DNA of 64,000 nucleotides from Cercis canadensis (taxonomy: Eukaryota; Streptophyta; Magnoliopsida; Fabales; Fabaceae), in NCBI GenBank assembly GCA_003255065.1, contig QAOA01000967.1, positions 1 to 64,000 on the forward strand, in the 5' to 3' direction. Position 1 is the stretch's first letter, and the number at the start of each line of letters is the position of its first letter. A model generated the notes under the pieces. That model made no database searches. It worked only from the letters and a program-made list of their open reading frames with translations, and was not told the origin of the DNA. The position numbers were made by a program, and so were the translations under genes. Of this stretch, positions 57,093 through 64,000 are shown piece by piece.

Positions 57093-59504
57093 ATGAAAGA
57101 CGCTCTCTCTCTGCCACCATCCTCCGGTGACGATGGAGACTTCGATGGCGCGTGGTACGGAAACATACAATACTTGCTCAACATATCGGCGATTGGCGCC
57201 TTATGCTGCCTTTTGATATTCCTCTTTGTGAAGTTACGCAGCGACCACCGTCGAATGCCGGGCCCTGCTGCCCTTCTCACCAAGCTTCTCGCCGTTTGGC
57301 ACGCTACTGGTCGTGAAATTGCTCGCCATTGCGGTGCCGACGCCGCTCAATTCCTTTTGATCGAAGGTGGGAGCTGCGCTGTTCTTTTATCTATTGCGGG
57401 CTTGGCTATACTGGTGATGCTTCCACTTAATCTTTATGCTGGGACGGCTATGTTAGGTGATCAATTCTCCAAGACGACGATTAATCACATTGAGAAAGGT
57501 TCGGCTTTACTTTGGGTACATTTTCTTTTTGTTGCGGTGGTTGTTGTTTTAGTTCATATGGGTGTTTCTGCTATGGAAGAACGGTTAAGGATTACTAGAT
57601 TTAGAGATGGGTATGGTAATCCAAGTGATGTGAGTGCGAATTCCACTGCTATATTCACTATAATGGTGCAGGGGTTACCAAAAAATTTAGGGCTTGATAG
57701 AGCTGCTTTGCAGGAGTATTTTCAGTATAGGTATCCAGGGAAGGTTTATAAGGTTATTGTGCCAATGGATTTGTGTGCCTTGGATGATTTGGCCACAGAA
57801 TTGTTGAAGGTAAGGGACGAAATTTCGTGGTTGGTGGCAAGAATTGATTCCAGGCTTTTGCCAGATGATGGTGAAGATGATGGAAATTCAGAGTGTGCTT
57901 CTAAGAGTTTATGGGGTTGGGTGCTTTACCTTTGGAGAAGATTAAGAGATACATATGCTGAGGTCATGGCTAGATTTGGTTACACTGATGAAGAGAGGTT
58001 AAGAAAATTGCAAGAACTGAGAGCTGAGTTGGAGACTGAACTAGCAGCTTATAAGGAAGGCCGTGCACCAGGTGCTGGAGTTGCATTTGTTATGTTTAAG
58101 GATGTGTATACTGCTAATAAAGCAGTTCAGGATTTTCAAAATGAGAAGAAGAGGCGAATTGGGAAGTTCTTTTCTCTTGTGGAGCTACGTCTACGAAGGA
58201 ACCAATGGAAAGTTGAGCGGGCTCCTTTGGCAACTGACATTTACTGGAAGAATTTGGGATCAACAAGGCTCTCATTGAAAATGAGGAGAGTGTTTGTGAA
58301 CACTTGCTTATTATTGATGCTCTTATTCTTTAGTTCTCCGCTTTCTGTGATCAGTGCTGCTCAGAGTGCTGCGAGGATCTTCAATGCCGAAGCTGTGGAT
58401 AATGCGCAATTATGGTTGGCTTGGGTGCAAAGCACTAGCTGGCTTGCCAGCCTTATTTTTCAATTTCTGCCCAATGTTATTATTTTTGTAAGCATGTATA
58501 TAGTTATCCCATCAGCTCTTTCCTATCTTTCCAAGTTTGAACGGCATCTTACAGTGTCAGGGGAGCAAAGAGCTGCACTCCTAAAGATGGTTTGTTTCTT
58601 CCTTGTAAATCTCATTCTCTTGAAGGCTTTAGTGGAATCATCGCTAGAGAGTGCCATACTGAAGATGGGGCGCTGCTATTTGGACGGAGAAGATTGCAAG
58701 AGGATTGAGCAATACATGAGTGCATCATTCCTATCAAGGTCATGCCTTTCCTCTCTTGCATTTCTGATCACATGCACTTTCTTGGGTATATCTTTTGATC
58801 TCTTGGCTCCCATTCCTTGGATTAAAAGAAAGATTCAAAAGTTTCGGAAGAATGACATGCTCCAGTTAGTTCCAGAACAAAGTGAAGAATACCCATTAGA
58901 ACATCAAGAAATCGATAGTCTTCAGAGGCCACTAATGCCTAACAGTGTTTATGACACTCCCACCCTGAATGGGGATAATCAAGAGGGACAAGACCTCTTT
59001 GTCTATCCGATAAGTGGAAGCTCACCTACTCCAAAGCAGACATTCGACTTTGCTCAGTATCATGCATTTAATTTGACGATATTTGCCCTGACTCTGGTAT
59101 ACTCTTCTTTTGCACCCCTTGTGGTCCCTGTTGGTGCAGTTTATTTTGGGTATAGATATGTGGTTGACAAGTACAACTTTCTGTTTGTATATAGAGTTCG
59201 AGGCTTTCCTGCTGGTAATGATGGGAAGTTAATGGATACTGTAATATTCGTCATGCGTTTCTGTGTTGATTTATTCCTACTGGCAATGCTCCTTTTCTTT
59301 TCAGTCCAGGGAGACTCTACCAAGCTGCAAGCGATATTCACTCTTGGACTATTAGTGATGTATAAACTATTGCCTTCCGGCAATGACAGTTTTCAACCAA
59401 CTCTTTTGGAGGGCATTCAAACGGTTGACAACATTGTAGATGGACCCATTGATTATGAAGTCTATTCGCAGCCCAGATTTGATTGGGATACCTACCACGC
59501 ATGA
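57093..59504 (+). CDS. OSCA4.1: CSC1-like/OSCA mechanosensitive cation channel, OSCA4.1 type
   Basis: Intronless 803-residue membrane protein ([20 protein letters not shown]). Hydrophobic segments occur at about residues 28-47, 90-113 and 138-160. A long soluble loop with RNA-recognition-like folds and a coiled coil (about 165-400, including [20 protein letters not shown]) follows. The channel region with the remaining helices runs from about 403 to 760. The protein ends [15 protein letters not shown]. Organisation matches the RSN1_7TM/DUF221 family (OSCA/TMEM63), in which members form stretch-gated, Ca2+-permeable channels. The sequence recalls Arabidopsis At4g35870 (OSCA4.1, also called GFS10), the most divergent OSCA clade, of about 817 residues. 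The lack of introns agrees with that clade from memory. Channel activity of this clade is less well established than for OSCA1. No breaks seen. Confidence 0.88.
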   Translation: MKDALSLPPSSGDDGDFDGAWYGNIQYLLNISAIGALCCLLIFLFVKLRSDHRRMPGPAALLTKLLAVWHATGREIARHCGADAAQFLLIEGGSCAVLLSIAGLAILVMLPLNLYAGTAMLGDQFSKTTINHIEKGSALLWVHFLFVAVVVVLVHMGVSAMEERLRITRFRDGYGNPSDVSANSTAIFTIMVQGLPKNLGLDRAALQEYFQYRYPGKVYKVIVPMDLCALDDLATELLKVRDEISWLVARIDSRLLPDDGEDDGNSECASKSLWGWVLYLWRRLRDTYAEVMARFGYTDEERLRKLQELRAELETELAAYKEGRAPGAGVAFVMFKDVYTANKAVQDFQNEKKRRIGKFFSLVELRLRRNQWKVERAPLATDIYWKNLGSTRLSLKMRRVFVNTCLLLMLLFFSSPLSVISAAQSAARIFNAEAVDNAQLWLAWVQSTSWLASLIFQFLPNVIIFVSMYIVIPSALSYLSKFERHLTVSGEQRAALLKMVCFFLVNLILLKALVESSLESAILKMGRCYLDGEDCKRIEQYMSASFLSRSCLSSLAFLITCTFLGISFDLLAPIPWIKRKIQKFRKNDMLQLVPEQSEEYPLEHQEIDSLQRPLMPNSVYDTPTLNGDNQEGQDLFVYPISGSSPTPKQTFDFAQYHAFNLTIFALTLVYSSFAPLVVPVGAVYFGYRYVVDKYNFLFVYRVRGFPAGNDGKLMDTVIFVMRFCVDLFLLAMLLFFSVQGDSTKLQAIFTLGLLVMYKLLPSGNDSFQPTLLEGIQTVDNIVDGPIDYEVYSQPRFDWDTYHA

Positions 59505-60037
59505 TTCAAGATTTGATACTTTGCACATTTTCTTTGCCTGCTAGCCTCCTCATGCAGAGTTGAACCTATTCCCTTATTGAACAGAGAAAAGAGAAGTCAT
59601 TAGGGGTTGGGGTACGGCCATACGGGATTAGGCAGAGTCACGGAGAAAAGAAAGGAAAGAGGGTTCCTTTTACTGTTTTTCATATATTATTGTACATGCG
59701 TTTGTAACATTTCATTCCTTTCTCATCAAATTACAGAGCCCCCATCCCTGTTGACGTTTGTTGATATCTAGAATGGACCATACCATGTCTCTCTGAAGTT
59801 CACGCATACTTTGAAGCACTATTGTCTGCTCTGCTTACTGAAGTACCTCAAAAATATTAATAGCTTAGTTCACTGGGAAATTCTTGGGGTGTTTTGAGCA
59901 CGGTTTTGTCAGAGGTGTCAGCCGTTATGACTTCTTTAGACTAGAAACAGCTATAGTCTAAATTTCTGCTAGATTGTGAAGTACTTCCGTGTGCTTGGAT
60001 TGGATTTAAAAGCCACTCGGTGTTTTTATGATTAGTT
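59505..60037. other. 3' UTR and flank of the OSCA gene
   Basis: T-rich 3' flank with no ORF of note; ends at the target duplication of the SINE. Confidence 0.5.
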
Positions 60038-60054
60038 AAAGAACCGCTTACCTG

Positions 60055-60236
60055 ACCAACAAGCGTGTAGATCAGCTAGTAAGGGGCTGTTCTAGCTTAA
60101 CCAAGGGTCTCGGGTTCGAGTCCTTGGGAATGCAGCTGCGTCTGTTGAGAGAGCTTTACCGCTCTTGTGATCCTTCCCGGCTCGAAACCGAATTAGTCGG
60201 ACGAAACTCGGACACTGGTGGGTAACCAAAAAAAAA
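60055..60236 (+). mobile_element. tRNA-derived SINE, copy 2
   Basis: Starts ACCAACAAGCGTGTAGATCA, has box-A-like TAGATCAGCTAGT and box-B-like GGGTTCGAGTCC, and ends GGGTAACC with an A tail. Target duplication AAAGAACCGCTTACCTG (60038-60054) against AAAGAACTGCTTATCTG (60237-60253), with two C/T differences. It is the same family as 6728-6912. Confidence 0.9.
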
Positions 60237-60330
60237 AAAGAACTGCTTATCTGGTCCTTTTTTTTTTTGTTTCTAAATGACTATGTATTGTTTGTCTTTA
60301 CACAAGTAAATGTTTAAGTCTGTTTAAGGT

Positions 60331-60846
60331 AGGGGTGTAAATGGGTTCGGTTTCACCTTTTACCGAGCCGAACTGATACCATCGGTCGTTCAGAGATTTT
60401 GAAAACCAAATTTTTATTATTCGGTTCCTAAAACCGAACCATAAATGTCGGTTTTTGGTGGTTCGCTTCAACCGGTTTCCCTCGGTTCTCAAACATGAAC
60501 AAGAAAAAATCCAAATAGAAAGGGGATAAAGGAGTTTCCGCTTTTATTTTGAAAGCAGTACACTAAAATATTGATATTTTCTCGTATCCCCCAAATCCAA
60601 CAAACAAATATCTCATTTTAATATCCAAAGATCAGCAACATCAATTTGCATCTCCACTGGATTTGCAACCTTGAAAGGTTGAGAAAGAGATGTAGGTGTA
60701 GGGATATGGCCACCTTCGCCAGCCGTCATCGTTGGGTACCTAAATTACCAGGTTTTCAAAGAAATAAATGACCTTTAGATATGTTAAGTATTTTCATAAA
60801 AAATATAATATATATTTATAATAAATAAATAAATAAATAAATAAAT

Positions 60847-60884
<38 letters not shown>

Positions 60885-61075
60885 CGGTTTGGTTTTTTTA
60901 AGTTTAATTTATTTTGAAATCAAAAACTGAATTGATCAGTTTTAGCAAAATTAGAATCGATCAAGACAAACCGAAATTAGAACTGGTCAAGACCAATTGT
61001 CAAAGGTTTTGATCGGTTTCAGTTTGGTAATGCTCGGTTTTGTCAGTTTGTACTGGTTCCTTTCACCCCTAGAAC
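60331..61075. mobile_element. Non-autonomous hAT-like element, 745 bp
   Basis: TTTAAGGT at 60323-60330 and 61076-61083 is an exact 8-bp duplication. The left end is AGGGGTGTAAATGG. On the right, AGGGGTGAAAGG (complement) appears five bases inside the duplicated site. Subterminal GGTTCGGTTT and CGGTTTTG words are present, with an AATA and TA microsatellite near 60822-60880. No transposase. Confidence 0.65.
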
Positions 61076-61136
61076 TTTAAGGTAAGTGTTTGTTGACATA
61101 TGATTGATGTTGTTGTCAATGACAATTTTTTTTTTT

Positions 61137-62386
61137 AGTAAATCTACAAATGAGTCCTTGAAAGATTTGAGTTTCGACAAAATATCCTTGAAAGATACAA
61201 AATCACAAAATGATCCTTCAAAAATTGGACATCCATAACAAAATGGTCATTCGTTAGTGTGGGCTGTTAACTAGTGACGGAATGGTTGACATGACACCAT
61301 TAAGGGACAAGTGGCACGTTAGGGACATGTGTGGTAATTTAAAATGTTACGTGGCTACTGATGTGTCAATTTTTTTTTTTTTTTAAAAAGAGGTACTAGT
61401 CAGCCAAGCAGTGTCATATTATTTAGTCTCCATCTACCTTCATCTTCTTCCATTTCTCTGTTGTGTTCGATCAAAAGCCCTAACCCCCATTTCTTCTTTT
61501 TCTCATCCTCTTCACTCTATTTGGAGCCATTGGAGCTTTAACCAAAATCCAAATTAGTAAAAGATGATAGCCACACATCACAATTTTAGTTGATTTTGTC
61601 ACATTTTGACACCAATTTTTTTTTTTTCTAGTTAGTTTGTCTGAGTCTTTCACAATTTATAAACAGCTAACAAAGAGAGAGAGAGATAATTTTTGATTTA
61701 TTGACTGAGTAATTGAATGTGATAATTAAATTGCACAAAGAATCTTCACTTATAGTAAAAGTAGATTTGATGCAATGCAAAGCACAGCAATCGATAGCAA
61801 TCTTATGACAAAACTAGTTTTTAAATCAAAATATAAAGTGTATAAACTTCGGAGATCAGATTTGATGAATGAAATTTAAAGCTAGTGCATTCCAGCATGT
61901 TATTTTAATAAGAATACCAATATAGAAAAGGACAAGAACATAAACAGAACATAATGAAGGAGTACTCTTTTGAAGTATGATGAGGGAGTGTAAGTAGGAA
62001 GAGAAAAAGTAAGTGTCGAGAATGAGAAAAAGAAGAAATGGGGGTTAGGGCTTTTTTACCGAGCACAACAGAGAAATGGAGGAAGATGAAGATAGATGGA
62101 GACTAAATGATACAACACCTCTTAGTTGACTAGGGACTTTTTTTTTTTTTAAATTGTCACATCAACAGCACATGACATTTTAAATTGTCACACATGTTTC
62201 TAACGTGCCACTTATCACTTAATGGTGTTACGTCAGCCATTCCGTTACTAGTTAACAGTTCATACTAACGGATGACAATTTTATTATGGATGTCCAATCT
62301 TTGAAGAATGATTTTGTGGTTTTGTATCTTTTAGAGAACATTTTATCAAAACTCAAATTTTTCAAAGACTGATTTATAGGTTTACT
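61137..62386. mobile_element. Long-inverted-repeat MULE-like element, 1.25 kb
   Basis: Arms of roughly 400 bp: left begins AGTAAATCTACAAATGAGTC, right is the complement of AGTAAACCTATAAATCAGTC. The arms include GACATGACACCATTAAG and, further in, AAGCCCTAACCCCCATTTCT with its complement. The inner part of each arm looks like a plant 5' leader (CTCCATCTACCTTCATC), possibly captured host sequence. The flanks are T tracts, so the expected 9-bp duplication cannot be read. No transposase. Confidence 0.75.
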
Positions 62387-62582
62387 CTTTTTTTTTTATT
62401 ATTAGTGCAAGTGGTTACAGCCTATGCTATCAAGCATGGAGTCGACCCAATTGGTGCTTAACCTTTTTTATGGTTGGCCTTCTCAAAGCAATGCTCTCCT
62501 TTTTTTCAAAAAAAAAAAAACGAATATTTGCTAGTGATAAATTTTGCGCACCATTGAGTAAATGTCAAAATTTGGGGAAGGT

Positions 62583-62739
62583 CAGTCATGTCACTTGAGT
62601 CATGTTGTTTAGATCTAAGCCGTCTATTCCATTTAAGATCATTTCAATCATTAAAACACATTAATATTTAATGGTTGAAATGAGCTTTAATGGAATAGAC
62701 GGCTCAGATCTGAGCAACATGACTCAAGTGACATGACTG
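62583..62739. mobile_element. Palindromic MITE (GTCATGTTGCTCAGATCT family), copy 2
   Basis: Nearly perfect hairpin of 157 bp. The left arm CAGTCATGTCACTTGAGTCA, then GATCTAAGCCGTCTATTCCA, is complemented on the right by TGGAATAGACGGCTCAGATC and TGACTCAAGTGACATGACTG. A decayed copy is at 12219-12371. It lies about 360 bp upstream of the PPR start codon, so it may sit in or near its promoter. Confidence 0.8.
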
Positions 62740-63102
62740 GATCCAAATCCCAAAATTTGTTATATAAAAGAACTGAAAATCAAATATTCCTTCATTATTT
62801 TTCTTCACTCTGTGTCTAAGTGTCTTACTATTTTTTAAGGAGAAAGAAATCAGAAAATAAGAGAGTTGGTGGGACGGGGCGTTGCGCACACACAGCCCCA
62901 CGCAATCTCCGTCTTCTTTCTCTCCCGATTCTCATCTAAAACCCAAATCAGAGAAACCCATTAACTCACTCCCACTTGTTCTTCGTTTTCAAATTCACTC
63001 ACTCTGTAAATGAATCAAAAATCTAGTTAGTTAGTTAGTTTTTAACCTATTGTAAATTTGAAAGCATATAGCCCAGCTCAATTTCAGAGTTTTCCTATTC
63101 CT
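62740..63102 (+). promoter_or_regulatory. Promoter/leader region of the PPR gene
   Basis: CT-rich leader-like DNA with CCCCACGCAATCTCCGTC and TCTCCCGATTCTC words between the MITE and the start codon at 63103. No clear TATA box was fixed. Confidence 0.4.
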
Positions 63103-64000
63103 ATGCCTCGTCCTCTCCGATGGAAGCTTCGGGATGAATACAAGCTAACCCAAACTGAATTGGTGAACCGAATCTCTCGTCTCCTCGTCCTCAATCGCTT
63201 CGATGCCTTCAAAGGTTTGTGCTTCGACTTCTCCGATGAACTCTTGGACTCTGTTCTTCGCAGACTCCGACTGAATCCCACCGCTTGTTTGGCTTTCTTC
63301 AAATTTGCCTCCAAACAACAAAACTATAGACCAAATCTTAACTCTTATTGCAAAATTGTTCACATATTGTCTAGAGCTCAAATGTATGACGAGACGAGAT
63401 TGTATTTGCAGGAATTGGTCGGTCACTGTAAGAATAATTACTCCACATTTGCCATATGGGATGAGTTTGTCAGGGTTTATAGGGAATTTACATTTTCTCC
63501 TATAGTTTTTGATATGCTTCTCAAGGCTTTTGCTGAGAAGAGGATGACTAAGTATGCATTGCACGTGTTTGATAATATGGGCAAGTGTGGTCGTTTGCCG
63601 AGTTTGAGTTCCTGCAATTGCTTGTTGAGTAATTTAGTTAAGAATGGTGAATGTAGGAAAGCAATGCTGGTTTATGATCAGATGATCAACATGGGGATTG
63701 TGCCTGATGTTTATACGTGTACAATTATGGTTAATGCATACTGTCGGGTGGGCAAAGTGGCTAGGGCTTTAACTTTTATGGAACGGATGGAGAATCAGGG
63801 ATTTGAACCTAATATAGTGACTTACAATAGTTTGATTCATGGGTATATAAGCCAGGGGGATGTGGAGGGAGCCGAAAGAGTATTGAGTTTGATGTTTGAG
63901 AAGGGGATTTCTAGAAATGTGGTTACTTCTACTTCATTGATGAAAGGTTACTGTAAACAAAGTAAGATGGTTGAAGCCGAGAAGCTGCTTAAAGACATGC
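63103..64000 (+). CDS. Pentatricopeptide repeat (PPR) protein, 5' part
   Basis: Open frame of 299 codons from ATG 63103 (MPRPLRWKLRDEYKLTQTEL), cut by the window edge. After an N-terminal region (DELLDSVLRRLRLNPTACLA), 35-residue repeats follow from about residue 133: SPIVFDMLLKAFAEKRM, SLSSCNCLLSNLVKNGE, DVYTCTIMVNAYCRVGK, NIVTYNSLIHGYISQGD and NVVTSTSLMKGYCKQSK. P-type spacing is regular, without L or S motifs so far. PPR proteins bind organellar RNA one base per repeat and act in mitochondria or chloroplasts. The basic N-terminus could be a mitochondrial signal. The sequence recalls Arabidopsis At1g19290 (low-to-moderate certainty). No introns or breaks in the visible part; further repeats are expected beyond the edge. 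Confidence 0.9.
   Translation, partial: MPRPLRWKLRDEYKLTQTELVNRISRLLVLNRFDAFKGLCFDFSDELLDSVLRRLRLNPTACLAFFKFASKQQNYRPNLNSYCKIVHILSRAQMYDETRLYLQELVGHCKNNYSTFAIWDEFVRVYREFTFSPIVFDMLLKAFAEKRMTKYALHVFDNMGKCGRLPSLSSCNCLLSNLVKNGECRKAMLVYDQMINMGIVPDVYTCTIMVNAYCRVGKVARALTFMERMENQGFEPNIVTYNSLIHGYISQGDVEGAERVLSLMFEKGISRNVVTSTSLMKGYCKQSKMVEAEKLLKDM

Overview
The window is nuclear DNA from a flowering plant, most likely a woody eudicot. The evidence is AT-rich intergenic DNA, GT-AG introns, plant-specific gene families (OSCA/CSC1, ACR, PPR, TPS-g) and many small plant-type transposons. The species cannot be fixed from the sequence. There are four ambiguous bases (686, 18886, 19535, 20799) and very long A/T homopolymers, so base-level claims next to homopolymers should be treated with care.

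Gene layout, left to right: a four-coding-exon gene for an 89-residue coiled-coil-like protein of unknown function (3830-5526, +); an intronless histone H4 gene (10588-10899, +); a six-exon ACT-repeat gene of the ACR9 type (14867-18161, +); a 67-residue conserved-looking small protein (27118-27321, +); an intronless gene for a protein resembling the plant TAF1C/RRN6-like RNA polymerase I factor (32858-35620, +); a seven-exon TPS-g-type terpene synthase locus (46655-41560, -) with a premature stop, a frame break and a degraded second metal motif; an intronless OSCA4.1/CSC1-like channel gene (57093-59504, +); and the first 299 codons of a PPR gene that runs off the right edge (63103 onward, +). 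These are ordinary single genes of unrelated function. I see no biosynthetic cluster or operon-like organisation.

The rest is dominated by transposable elements, many with ends readable to the base. One hAT family has a near-complete copy at 52619-55678 (perfect 8-bp target duplication, degraded BED/hAT transposase) and two short non-autonomous relatives at 19333-19851 and 29387-29868. Other hAT-like elements lie at 8924-9964, 36482-39122, about 44314-45117 (inside a TPS intron, carrying a transit-peptide-like exon) and 60331-61075. Two 212-bp Mutator-like MITEs with perfect 9-bp target duplications sit at 23068-23279 and 25344-25555. Long foldback elements lie at 7644-8157, 11935-12677, 18796-19212, 20060-20771, 21905-22148, 23679-24173, 43032-43310 and 61137-62386. 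tRNA-derived SINEs are at 6728-6912, 20901-21104 and 60055-60236. There is a 3' LTR rich in heat-shock-element-like TTCTAGAA words (39705-40636), a LINE tail (29182-30486) and a MULE transposase relic (about 50430-51080).

The points most worth a second look are the element carrying a transit-peptide-like first exon inside the terpene synthase intron, the heat-shock-element array in the LTR, the foldback family with nested GC-rich hairpins, and the decaying TPS-g gene.
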